Source: Typhlomys cinereus (lineage: Eukaryota; Chordata; Mammalia; Rodentia; Platacanthomyidae). Taken from it: a stretch of DNA of 64,000 nucleotides. Every line of letters begins with the position of its first letter. Position 1 is the first letter of the stretch. Shown in pieces: positions 1-11,432 of this stretch. The position numbers were made by a program, and so were the translations under genes. The notes beneath the pieces were generated by a model. The model saw only the letters and a program-made list of their open reading frames with translations, had not been told where the DNA came from and made no database searches. The stretch covers positions 2,508,696-2,572,695 of the forward strand of contig JALPQD010000224.1 of assembly GCA_023101885.1 (NCBI GenBank). The letters run 5' to 3'.

Positions 1-3000
1 CTGCCCCCACCGTACTGGTCGGTCGGGTATTGAGTTTCCATATATCTAAAAGAAACCTTTCCTTGCAAGCACTTCAGACTCGTTCTCAATGTGCTCTTTA
101 TAGAGGGTATAAATGCTTTGTGGCTTGAAGGAAATCTGGTACTTGCCTGGAATACAGTGGTATCTTGTAGGTCCTGGCACCCAAACCCCTGCTGATAATA
201 GAAAGTGATTGTCACTAAGTCCACACGTTGAAATGGAGATGCACCAGACAATAGTAGACCTCAGTTCTTCACCTCTGGGGTGTTGGTGTTACACCTGCTC
301 TCCTGACAACTGTGGAAAAGTGACACTGCCCTGGCTGGGCCCTTGTCTCTAGCATGATCAATTACGCCTCCTTCAGTCATGACTGAGTGGTAGGTAGTAA
401 AAGCCAGCAGCATGGGTATCAGAATGATGGTGCCATGTTTAGATGATGAGGGTTGCTGCCTGGAGAGTGGCAACATGGCTTGTCTTCCCCGCCCCTCCTC
501 ACCAGAGGGTGTCATACCCTGCACACAGCAGGGTCCACTATGTACCGTGTGGGGTGAACCTCCTCTCCCTGAGAGACATCGCCCACTGTGCTCCAGACCG
601 TTCCGATCTTGAGAAAATGGGGGGAGAGAGGGACACATTTTACTGTGTTCTCCAAAGAGTGGCATCCTCAATACCTTGGGGAGATTAGGATGATTGAAGA
701 GCGGGCTTGAAAGCCGCATACAGGAAAGAAGATGAATACTGTGAACTGGTGGTAAAAAAAGGAGAGTCAGTTGTAAAAAATTTGTCACTAAGTGTTACAC
801 CAATGGAACTACCCTGGGCTTTGAACTACCTTTCATGGCCACAAGTCCTCGCTTGCCCAGATGTGGCTTAGGCCGAGCACACATGGTTTCGTTTGTCGTC
901 TTGTGGTATGTTTTCGATATAGTTTCCCTCCAGTGGTCCTGGGTGCTGGACGTCTAGACCTCGGTGGTAGTATGGCCAGGGGTTAGATATTTAGGCAGTA
1001 TCCTGGAAAGAAATGCATAGTGCTGGAGTGCCCTGTCGACCCCACAGTGTGTGTCCCTGGCCTGTCACTTCTCTGTTCCCTTGACATCTTACCAGAGATG
1101 AGCTGATATCAGAGCAGGCCGTGAACTTCCAGTGTGAGTTTTATGAGTCTCTTCATAAGGTTTTCTGGCCGGGTTTTGTTATCGTAACCCTAATAATGTA
1201 CAAAATCCTGTGTTGCTACAGCAGTTGGGACCTTGGTAAAATCCTAAGGTCATACAGTAAGGTGGCATCGTTTGAGGGGAATATCCCAGTTTTAGTTAAG
1301 TATGTGTTGGGGGGCTTGCATGTTGTCTGGTCAAGAGATACTTGCTCCGAGGGGTGGGTGCTGTGACTTTTATTGAATGTAAAGCATTATTGCCTAAAGT
1401 TTTTTAGACAGATTATTTTTCATCTGGCTGATATTTAAATGCTGTATCCCTGCTGGCATGCAGTTGATTTCACTTGGACAGCAATTCCAGGCAAACCTTG
1501 GAGGTAGTAATTCCCAGTGGTAGGACCACTAAAAACAAGGGACAGTGTGGTTTCGTGGTGGCTTATGAACATAGTATGAGCATCTCCATGTGATGTGGAA
1601 GGGCTCGCCGTCTTCGCATCCTGTCTCTTGTCTGCGTCTGCCTTAGGACGGTTCAGCCTGAGGCTTGTAGAGGACAGAAACCCACCTAGAGCCACATCCC
1701 AGCTGGGGGATATCTCTCACGGTGTATCATGTTGGATGTGATGTCTCTAAGGCCTGGGATTTGAACTGGTGTCTTAGGAGCTTTGAAGAAATAGGCATGC
1801 TTCTCCTTTTTCCTGTATTAAATTTGATGTCATTTGAACATCAAATGTTTAACCTGGACAATCCTTATTTAATTCAAAAGCTCTAAAGTTACAGGAAGCT
1901 ATATAGTCGGTCTAAATTGCCACAGTCTTACTTACCAGATCTGGAGATGAAAATTGAGTTGAGTTTTATGGTGGTCCTGTCTTACTAGAAAGGAGATGCC
2001 CTGCCTGGTAAATTTTGTGCTTGAAAGTACTCTGCATGCCAGATTTTAGTAATGTGTTCTCACTAACTGGTCTAAACTAGTTTTTCACCTCGATATGGCC
2101 ACTTGGAAGGACTGAATAGAGCACCTTCTAATTTGTGCAATTTCCTCATTTCCACAAGGGATTCTCTAATGCACACTGGGTTTCCTTGATTCTGTAGTCT
2201 GAGTACTGCTGTAATGCCTGGGGTACTACCCTTTCCACAGTAACTGTTGAACACCAGTAACTGCGTCTCCCTGAAGCCCCGCGGAGCCAGGTGAGTCACC
2301 CTGCAGACGGCAAGCACAGCGTGTTGCTGTGGGCCTCACTACAGAGGCACAGGAGGTGGGCGGAAACCCTGAACGCGGCACTGCAGTTTAGCATGTGGGA
2401 GAACTGAATGAAAAGCTGTTGGCTTAAAAGCTTTAAATACTTAAGCACTACTTTTAAGTGTCCATCTCAAAACTGGGTTTTAAGATGAATGTGTAAGGTG
2501 CAAGCGTGGCTTTCAGGTTTTTACTTATATTTGGGTCTGAGGTGAACTTTTCCTCCTGGTTTCTGGTGACTTTTCGTCCTTGGCTGTACGAAGAACATGT
2601 CTTAGGTTTGATGCTCTCTGTTGATACTGCCTTGGTGACTATCATTGGCACTGGCTTAGTCATAACCACAGGGGTCCTTGATGGAAAGGGGGCCTGAGCA
2701 AGCAGGCCAGGCATCGCTTGTGGGTGGGTGGTGGGCTGCAGGTGCTGTTGGGCAGCGATGTTGACCTCCTAGACGCACCCATGGTGGGGTTTCAGGCATG
2801 ACTTAGTACTGAGTGGACAAAGCTCAGCGTTGGCTTAGCGATGGTTCCAGGTAGTAGCTGGACTCCAGCTTCGCCCAGGACCCTTGTCCTTGCTGCAGGG
2901 CTGCGCTGCTCCAACTTTCTCTCTCACATAGTGGTCAGTATAAGTGTCGTGCTTTGGTGGGGCCAACAAGGTCTGTGTCCATGGCTTTCCAAGGTTCCAG

Positions 3001-3456
3001 GGTCTGGTTTCTTTAACATAGAACCTACTCTTACTAGTCTTTACAAAGGAATCCGTCTTTGGGTTGTCCATCTTCTTCCAGTGCATTAGAAGTGCAATAT
3101 TTATTCTGATCAGGGTAGCTTGGAACTCTTATGTGTTTCTAGCCGCAGCTTTGATACCTGTTAAAGCGCTGGCTCCCATCTGGATATCGTCTTTCTCTGC
3201 ACACGGTCACACTCCAGATCTGCAGAGCTGCTGTGTTCTCTGCTAGACTCTGCTTCCGTGGTTGGTGTGCTGGGGGGGGGGGTCTGTGCAAGGAGACCCC
3301 CCCCAGGCGGCTTGAAAGTCCCAGTGCCCACACAGAAGCGAAAGCGTCATCTGTACAGACCCTGTTGTTGGCAGATGTTATCTGGAAGCATCTATTTAAC
3401 CTTTGCATTAATGTTTTAAAGTTTTTTTCATGATTGTAAAGTATTTGGAAAGAAAG
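1..3456. other. Intronic stretch with no recognised feature
   Basis: I see no clear SINE, LINE, LTR or coding exon. The frames present lack codon bias or domain similarity that I recognise. The only structure is the G/C hairpin at 3275-3304. Old, diverged repeats may be present below visual detection. Confidence 0.5.
3275..3304. repeat. Perfect G8TCT/AGAC8 hairpin
   Basis: A run of 11 G (3272-3282) is followed by TCT, an 8-base spacer, then AGA and 8 C (3297-3304). Positions 3275-3285 and 3294-3304 pair perfectly, giving an 11-bp stem with an 8-nt loop. Homopolymer lengths of this kind are error-prone in sequencing. Confidence 0.8.
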
Positions 3457-3485
3457 AGACAGACAGACAGACAGACAGGCAGACA
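3457..3485. repeat. (GACA)n microsatellite
   Basis: Tandem GACA units with one GGCA variant near the end. Simple sequence, no other meaning seen. Confidence 0.9.
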
Positions 3486-3696
3486 AGCTAATTACTGACC
3501 TACTCTGTGGATGGGCGGTGGATCTGGTCTTTCCCATTTAGGCATGTGCTACCTGCATTGTTTATTAGTTCCCCAAACAAGAGTCCCGCACCCGCCCTCC
3601 CCCAGCTCCTCGATGTCCTGTCTGTCACCAGGCTCACATTGACTCTAGACCTCTCACTATCACTATCACGACCAGAGGCCAAGCAATTGTAATTTT

Positions 3697-3997
3697 TTTA
3701 AATTATTATTATTATTATTTATTCAACTGTGTGCATATGCGTGTGTATATGCGCGCACGCGTGTGTCTGTGTGTGTGTGTGTGTCTGTGTGTGTGTACAA
3801 CCACAGACGAATTCGGGAACCACCATGGACGCCTCCACCTCCTTCTGCCCTGGGATTCACAGGCTCCGCCCTACCAGGACCAGAAGCGCAGGCCGCCCCC
3901 ACTTCCGCCTGGTGTCTATACGTGGGATCTGGGATCCGAACTCAGGACCTTCCGCCTGCAAGGCAGAGGCTTAACCCCTGAGCCACCTCTCCAGCCC
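3697..3997 (-). mobile_element. tRNA-derived SINE, young subfamily (B2-like head, CA/AATAAA tail)
   Basis: Read on the minus strand it starts GGGCTGGAGAGGTGGCTCAG and contains a pol III A-box-like segment and a B-box-like GAGTTCGGATCC. About 130 bases of GC-rich body follow, then a CA-rich tract and a GAATAAATAATAATAA tail. It is full length (about 300 bp) and keeps many CpGs. Head, body and tail match the copies at 51177-51481 and 63277-63580 closely, so the three form one young subfamily. The T-rich flanks (3691 and 4001) could be target duplications. Confidence 0.85.
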
Positions 3998-4000
3998 TGG

Positions 4001-6704
4001 AATTTTTTTTTTTTTAGTTGCCGCTTTTCAGTCCATTTCATCCAGCCCGCAAAGGGTATAAACCATGTATCATTATCTTGCTCGAGGTTCTTTCTTGACC
4101 CTCTAAGCTTCTTGGATACATTTCAGACTTCTGAACTACAGAGCCGCTGGGCTGGTGCATACTAGTGGAATCCGCACGAGGTTTTTTGCCCCCTTCCAGC
4201 GCTGGCCTGTTTCTTAAGGCCATTGCATATGATTTCCCACTTTCTTCCTTTTATTTTTTTTAATCAGTTCCTTGCGCTTCTGGCAACACTTCCTGGCAGC
4301 GCCTCCCCCAGCAGCCCTTCCCCTACCACCTCAAGTGCTCTGACTTCAGAGTGTTCTTGGGCTGTGCTAGCTGCTTGCCTCGCGTCCTGGGTTTATTCAT
4401 CTGCTAAGGCACTCTGGATCCTGTGTTTATTCAGCCTGTAGTGTTGGTACCCAGAACAGCGGTAGCCTGTTGTTACCTGCCCAGGCTTGATAAAACCATG
4501 GCTGTGATCGAATCTGTTCTTCCTGCCAGATTAAGTTCCTTGAAAGCCACTTCATGACGTTATTTCTGTGCTCCTGGCTGGAAGAAACGCTCACCAGTGA
4601 CTGAGGGAGGGCTTTGTATGCAGCAACTGCTTTTTGCTGTCTTCCTACTGTGGAGGGGCAGTTGGATTAAGCATGGGTGGTCTTCCAGTTTTTCAAAGGC
4701 ATTTAGTGATCATGGGAAAGGGAGCGCTTCTGATTCTAGGGCTGTTGTTGCCCTTACTCCCTGGGGAGAGAGCGTGTTGCAGACAGGAATGCCGCCTGCT
4801 CCCACTAGACCTTCCTACAGAGGACAGAGCCCCAGTCAGGCCCCTGCCTGCCTCTGTGTAAAGAGGGAGAGGAGACTAGTGACGGCCTGACACCCTGTGC
4901 TTTGTGCACAGCCAGGTGGGATGGACAGACTCTGTCCTCTGTAGGGTTTGCCTGCTGTACCTGAGGCGTCCCAGGTATCCTGGTGGAGCAAAAGGAAGGG
5001 AACTGGGGCTAACCCCTTAAAAACGGAGAACGTGGCTCTTAAAGGTACACAGGCACCAGAGGACAGTTGGCTCCAGCATCTCCCGTGTCCTGTGTGGATG
5101 GAGTGAGAAGAGTGGGGGAGGGGCGGGCCTTGTCTTTCCTCTCAGGTTGTCCCCATCCTCGGTTCCTAGTGCTGTGAATCCTACAGGAGCTAGGGGTGCA
5201 GGGCGGGGGCTTACATGTAGGCGGCACCATGCTCTTCCTAGCAACATCACACCACATCAGTGCTGTTTATGAAAGCAGGTCTTATTCGCCTCAAGTCCTA
5301 TACTGGGTTTAGGGGAGTTAGATCTTCTTGAAGATCTTGGTGTGGCCTAAGTTTGGGGGAACTAATGTGGGAGGAGAGGCACTGACATGAGACACGGTCT
5401 TTGGAAAACAAACAAATGCTTGGTGGGAGGCTCGGTGTATTTTTAATCTTGAAGTTGATGCCACGTAAGAAACTTAAAAATGTTGCCGAAAAGATTTTTA
5501 AAGTGTTTCAATTGAGTGCTTTTAATAAAAATTTCTTAGGTACCAATTTATCTTAAGCCAGCTTTTAAAAATCTTAGTGATAAAGCTGTCTCAGAATTAT
5601 TGGTTTGAGAACTTTCATTAAAAGACTCAGCCACCCAAGGACTTCGGCGCCACCCCAGGGGGTTACTTTGCTGTGTCCCCTTTTAAGTCCTCGTTGACTG
5701 AGTTAGTTTCCCCTTGGTGTAGGAGAGCCTATCTGAGACCCATTCGGGGTTTTCAGGCAGTGACTTTCAGGCAGAGGTGGGCTGTCCCTTGCAGTGAAGG
5801 GGGAGCGAGTACTAATTGGATGTGTCTTGTATCTCTGTGTGTACTCAAAGGAAGCCCTCCTCTTTGAAACAGTGCTTGAAAAAGTCCCAGACATGAAAAG
5901 TTTGTTGCAGGAACATGTGCTCTGTAAGGACTCTGAAGACAGCGTAACGTGGGAGCACTACTGACAGATTATGACGTGTCGGGGACAGAGGATGGCTGCC
6001 TTGTTCTGCAGCACAGGAGTGTTCTGCCCAGCAGACGTTTCAGTTCTGGGGCAAAACAGTCAGCTCTGAATATCTCTCTGTGATCCTGTTCTGTGAGCCA
6101 CAGGGTTTCTTATCTGTTTTAAGCATGTCACAAACAACATTCATGCTGGTGTGTCATAATAAAAGTCAAAGTTACCTTTGCTTTTATTCATTCATTCTGA
6201 AGTGCAAAACAATAAAGGGTATAACTCGGAGGGAGCCTGAGCTGGTTTTTTGTTTTGCTTTGTTTTTGATGAATAGATTTAATAGAGTAGGTTAGAAGGA
6301 ATGACTTCAATGTTAGAAAACTGTAATAAACATTGGAGTATGTTCATAACAAGGACTTTTTACCTAGTACTAAGATAGACATATGTGCATAGCACACACA
6401 GCATAATGTCAACATAATGTGACTGCATTATTTTAAGCTGAAACTGGTTCACTGTCAACAATAATAATATATAGTCAAGCATCACTTTGGAGATGTGTCC
6501 TGAGAAATATCTGGTTAGGTGACCGTCACTGTGGAAACATCACTGTCGCTCAGAGACATCTGGCTACTCCAGGGGAGCCACTCCCTGTGGCTTTGGTGGC
6601 ATCAGGGAATGCAACCCACTCAAAGGGCAGGAGGCTGCTGCTGGCAGGACAGCAGGCTGCAGTAGTGTAGGCTACAGGAAAACAACCACCGAAAGCATAG
6701 TGTG
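4001..6704. other. Intronic stretch; possible old L2 scrap only
   Basis: Nothing is clearly recognisable apart from about 4528-4620, which loosely resembles an L2 3' end (a 'gttccttgaa' stretch followed by a stop-and-go T-rich segment). The AATAAA-like and A/T-rich parts at 5500-5600 and 6130-6480 are unassigned. Confidence 0.4.
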
Positions 6705-6806
6705 TGTTATTCCAGTGTGGAGGTGCATTCCTGTAATCCCAGGAGGCCGAGGCTGGAGGTTCAGGAGTTCTAGGCCAGCCCCGGCTGCATAAGGAGACCC
6801 TGTCTG
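6705..6806 (+). mobile_element. B1 SINE (7SL-derived), diverged
   Basis: Contains the B1 landmarks in order: 'cctgtaatccc' near 6731, 'gaggctggaggttcaggagttc', 'aggccagcc' and the terminal 'gaccctgtct'. It is somewhat decayed and has no clear poly(A) tail. B1 is restricted to rodents and marks the lineage. Confidence 0.8.
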
Positions 6807-7639
6807 TGAAGTCTATATACATAATGACCTAGGTCGCAAATGCCCTCCAAGGTCCCTTTGCTAAAGGCTTGCTCACTAGCCCGTGGCACTGCTAGATGGG
6901 GGTTGAGGCCTAGATGCGGGTGTCAGGTCACAGGGGCCGTGGGTGAAGGGACTTTTGGGCCTCCCTGATGAGCTGCCTGGCACACGGCACCACCAGGAGC
7001 CTGAAGCAACCAACAGTAAACCAGGAACTGAAACTGTTAGCTCCCGAGGAGTTCTCTGTCTCCGGTTTTTATCACAAAAGAAAGCTGCCTTACAGTGTAG
7101 AGAATGTATAGCCAGTTACACTCATAATCACATATGAGCTTCACATCATTTTACTTTTCGTACATTTTGTTGCATGCAGCACGTGATTATGTGTATGTGG
7201 AGTCCTGAAGTTGACCCCAAATGCTCCCCTTAAGTGCTTTCTATTTTTTTATTATTATTGTCATTGTTAGTGTTGAGACAAAACTGTTGGTTGCATGTAG
7301 AGCTGACGTGTGCTAATCTGACTAGCCAGCACGCCTTGACTCCCTCTAAATGCTGGAACTACAGCCAGCCATGCTGGTGAAGAGAGAACTTTATTCGCAG
7401 CCAACCCCCAGCCCCGGGCTGCACTGTCTAGGTGTGCCAGCCCACTAGCTCCTCTCCCCCAGCATTGGCACAAGCATCTCAGAACAGCTGTGCAGTGACT
7501 ACCACACACAGAGCCACAGGACTGTTCAGTTTGTCTTGGGAACACACAGCACATACTGTGCTTAGTAGAAAGACAGCCGAATGGTCACAGCTGTGGGGTT
7601 TATAAAGGCGCCTTATGGGGAAAGTTCCTTCCTGCTCCA
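6807..7639. other. Intronic stretch, nothing recognised
   Basis: Unique-looking sequence with a short T/A-rich segment at 7240-7262. No exon or repeat that I can name. Confidence 0.4.
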
Positions 7640-8905
7640 GCTTTGTTGGGTGTTTTTATCATGAAAGGGTTTGGGATGTTACCAGATGCTTTTTCTGTAG
7701 CTGTTAGTGTGATTGTTTGGTTTTAGCTTCTAGTCACTGAGATTGTTAGTTACATTTATTTCTGCATGTTGTGTTAGTCTTACATTCCAAGGGAAAAAAA
7801 TGTTTTTTGAAGTATGTGACCATTTGTATGTGATACTGGATTCAGTTTGCTATGTTTTATGGAGGATTTTTGAATCCCAGTTCATAATGAGTACTGGACT
7901 ATGGGTTTCTTGGCATGTGTATCAAGTTTTGCTGTCAAAACAAAGTTAACTTCATGGGTTGAGTATAAAGATGTGTTTCTTGTTTCTTTTAAGAGTGCGT
8001 GTTTGGAATCCATGTGATTCGGACTTTTTTGTTACTGAGCCTTATTTATCGTGGGTTTATTCAGGTTTTCTGTTTCTTCTAAAGTCAGTGCGTCCTCCAT
8101 AGAGTTTCCCCGTTTTCTAGTTTCCTTAAATTTCTTGCATGACTCTTCCTTGTATTCTGACGGTCCTCTCCTTCCTACAGTAGATTGGCGGTTTTCTCCC
8201 CTCTTTTATTTCTGATGATAGCACTTCCAAATGCTCTTTTTTTGGTCAAGTCTACATAAAGTTTCATCCTTTGTGTCTAGCTTTTCAAAGAACTAACTTT
8301 TTGTCTACTTTGTTCTTCTACTTCTTGGAAGCTTAAACTAATAGGTATAAAAAAATTTAATGTTCATGTTTCCAAAATTTTCTGATTTTATCTGCTGTGT
8401 TGAGAAAATTGTACCTCGTATATTTTCAGTCCTTTTTGTTAGGCTTGTTTTATGACTTTGCCCATTCTCTGTCCTGAAGCCTGTCTTGTGGCCCCAGGCT
8501 GGAGTGTCTTGTGGCCCAAGACAAGCCCTGTAGTGGTCTAGGTGGTGTGGTCTCTCGCTGCCTGTTGATCTTCTGTCTGTTTCTCCTTTCCATTATCTGG
8601 TTTGCTTCGTTGCAGGGTCTGTTGTTACTCAAAGGGCTAAATCTTAATTATGTTTTCTTGGACCATTAACCTTTTGTCGCAAAAATCTTTTTCTTCCCAT
8701 CTACTTATTACTTGCTTATTTTATGGTTCTGGGAATTTAAGTATCAGGCAAGTGCTTTTCCTACCCCTCTTTTTAATTCTAGTAACAGTTTTTGTTTTAT
8801 GTTTCATCTGACACTAGTTTGACCATCTCGGTCCCACTTACATTTGAGGTTTTTTATCTGCAGTGTGTCTCTTGTAGACAGCATTTACTGGTATCATGTA
8901 TTTTT
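7640..8905 (-). mobile_element. L1 ORF2 fragment, antisense, decayed
   Basis: The plus strand carries a series of familiar antisense L1 ORF2 segments in the correct order: 'tttttatcatgaaagg' (7653), 'gattcagtttgctatgttttatggaggatttttga' region (7840-7874), 'ttcaggttttctgtttcttct' region (8060-8081), 'cttttcaaagaactaacttttt' region (8280-8302) and 'tgtctcttgtagacagcattta' region (8865-8888). Stops break all frames. It is an old, non-functional copy. Confidence 0.8.
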
Positions 8906-9060
8906 ATTGCTGTTGCTGTAATAACGTGACCCTGCTGACAGCAACTTATGGGAGAAAGTTTTCTGTGGTTCACAGTTCATGGGTGCCCATCATGGCTGCG
9001 AAGTCAAGGTGGCAGAACCCCGGCAGCTGGCCACACCCATCTGGGAGGCGTGATTCTCTT
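8906..9060. mobile_element. Possible fragment of a rodent medium repeat
   Basis: Directly abuts the L1 block. A 'tgctgtaataacgtgac...agcaacttatggg' arrangement followed by 'cacagttcatggg...catcatggctg' recalls the start of a common rodent repeat family also suspected at 21883 and 36210. The similarity is loose and the family name is not assigned. Confidence 0.4.
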
Positions 9061-10672
9061 TACATTTATTTCACTTGAAGTTAATTGATCCTAGATGTGT
9101 CAGTTGGTGGGTGTTGTTTGTTTTGTTTTCATTAAATTTTGGAAGTTCGGGGCCATTTTCCTCCTGTGCTCGGGCACTGTAGAGCTAGTCCTGGAGCTCA
9201 GTCAAGCATATGGTCATCTGGAACCCTCAGTTACACGTATGGATGTGCGTGCACACGTGTGGGAGCCAGAGATGCACACTGTGTCTTGTTCCATCACTGT
9301 CTCCACCGGACATATTGAGATAATAAGGCTTCTCTCTCGAACCAGAACATACCAGTTCGGCTGGTCTCGCCAGTCAGCTGCCTCCCAGGACAGTCACACC
9401 CACCCAGCACTCATGTGGGTGCTGAACATTCAAAGGCCTATTTTCAGGCTTGCACAGCAGGTGGCTTTATTCGCCACCAGCCCCATCTCCTGCTCCTAGA
9501 TTCTTTGTGAACTATGAGTAAATTTTCTTCTTAGTAGCCAGAGGTAAAAGAAAAGCTTGACTAAAAACTCTAAACTTAAAGGCTGCCTGAATGTCATATA
9601 TACCAGGGGCAGTCCTTGGGGAATTCATTATGAAGCGAAGGCCTCATCCCACAATGTGATAGCTGATTGAAAGGCCACCAGAATACTCAAAGTGACTGGA
9701 TGGAGCTGTTCTGTTCCCAGGCCTCTGTTTCCTTCCGTGCTGTTGAAAGTGCTGGTCTCACAGGCCATCGCATATCCGAAGCATTTGGTTTCTGTTTGCA
9801 GAATGGGCCCCGTGCACACCGTGTGCACAGACGTTCACGCAGTTCAGTGTCCCTCACCAGCCTCTGCCCCACCTGCTAGACTGCCTCTGCTTGTCCTGAG
9901 GCTCCCCGGAGGTTTTGTGTAGGGAGAAGAACTAGCTCTCTGTTTGAGAGAAATGCTTACGAAGCAACCCTGGGACCACGAGGGGTCTGGGACCACCACG
10001 TGGAGGCTTTGAGCTCATCCTCTGCATTGGGAGAGTGGCTGAGCCCGCGTGTTGATTTGTTTTGTGATCTGTGTTTAAGAACCTGAGGCAGTAATTTCTC
10101 TTGGATCTTAGGAGCACCAGCCATATCCTTAGGGAAATTTCCTTTTTATCTTGAGTCTTTTTACTAGCATGGCTCTACACACCCAAGTCTAGTCTCAGTC
10201 TGCCTTTAGGAGCCCTCAGGACTGGATGTTGGCGTGTTGGTGGGCACCCTGGGGTCGTGTTGGGCCTTTGCAGCTTTAATGGTCTCTTCCACACTTTGGG
10301 GTCTGTGACATGCTACTGCGCAGCTAAGCAGGGCAGCATTTGAGAACACCGTAAAGATTCACACAGTTCATTCCACTTCAGTTCTGATTTCCAAAGAGGC
10401 AGAGGCCAAGGAAAAAGTCAATACTGTTTTCTGGTGTGCTGCTCTGCTCTGGCACGCAGGAAGTTGCCCACTTGGATGGACGACAGGTCTCACTCTTCAC
10501 CTGCTGCTGTTGCATTGCAGGTAGAAGGCTGATAAAACTTCATTTTGAGTATCAGCAAGCCATCTGCACGTGGTGTACATGGTGTGACTATGTGACAGTA
10601 TATTCTCAGGTATTCTAACCTGTGAAATATCTTTGTGAAAGAGGTAGAAAATGAGTTCTGGACATGTTAACT
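9061..10672. other. Intronic stretch, nothing recognised
   Basis: No confident repeats or exons. Open frames at 9095-9499 and 9628-9922 overlap one another in several frames and show no domain, so I treat them as chance frames. Confidence 0.4.
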
Positions 10673-10720
10673 TTGTGTGTGTGTGTGTGTGTGTGTGTGT
10701 TTATATATATTAAATATATA
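10673..10720. repeat. (GT)n followed by AT-rich tract
   Basis: About 14 GT units followed by an alternating TA segment ('ttatatatattaaatatata'). Simple repeat. Confidence 0.9.
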
Positions 10721-10882
10721 TTGCAAGTTAGTTTTCTTCTGAGAAGTTTGATTATAACCAACCTACTACCTTACTTTAATATATGAGATTTGAAATTAAT
10801 GGTCATGTGCTGCTAACGAACTAGGAAATTAGGTTGTAGTTGATTAGTTATGGTATTGATATAGTACTTTCAAAAGCTAGTT

Positions 10883-11175
10883 GGGGGCTGGAAAGATGCC
10901 TCAGAGGTTAAAACCTTTGCCTCAAATGCAAAAGGACCTGAGTTCAGATCCCACATACAAATGCCAGTCAGATATGGAGGGGGCCTGTAATTACGATCCT
11001 GGTAGTGGAGTCTAGGAACCCCAGAACAAAACAATAAGGTGAAAAACCAAAACAGAATGATTCCATATGTCACTGTTGGACCTCCACAGGCACATACACT
11101 CAACTGCCCGCTAGTATGCACATGCCCCCACACACTTCTACACCTTCTCACATGCAAAAGAATAAATAAAATTTA
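10883..11175 (+). mobile_element. tRNA-derived SINE, old subfamily
   Basis: Head 'gggggctggaaagatgcctc', B-box-like 'gagttcagatcc', body 'gcctgtaattacgatcctgg', the conserved 'cacaggcacatacact' segment and an AATAAATAAAA tail. The body is diverged from the young copies, shows CpG decay and has a degenerate CA tract. Confidence 0.8.
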
Positions 11176-11312
11176 GTTGGTTCTAACAGCCAAGATAGAG
11201 GTGAAGGAAAGTATCAAGAGAAATCAATCCCATGACAAAGTAGAAACATTTTCAGAAATAAAACTTAAACAGACGTGACCAACAATAGGATCCCACTGGC
11301 TCAGAAGCCATG

Positions 11313-11432
11313 TCTTTTTTTTTTTTTTTTTTTTTAACCACCAGTACCAGCTGTCCCATGTGCTAGGGATCAAACTCCAGACCTTGTGTGTGCTAGGCAA
11401 GTGCCTGACCTCCTGAGCTACTCCCTCAGTCT
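11313..11432 (-). mobile_element. ID-like SINE with poly(A) tail (antisense)
   Basis: A run of T (11317-11335; poly(A) on the minus strand) is followed by the reverse complement of an ID-type tRNA-derived head: 'gtgctagggatcaaactcc', 'tgctaggcaagtgcctgacc', 'tgagctactccctcagtc'. Orientation and tail fit L1-driven retroposition. Confidence 0.7.

Noticed and set aside
3729..4165. Overlapping + strand frames encoding Cys/Val repeats followed by a 'GIHRLRPTRTR'-like tail
   Set aside because: The same peptide appears from 51192-51659 and 63260-63551. It is the antisense translation of the SINE, not a gene family.
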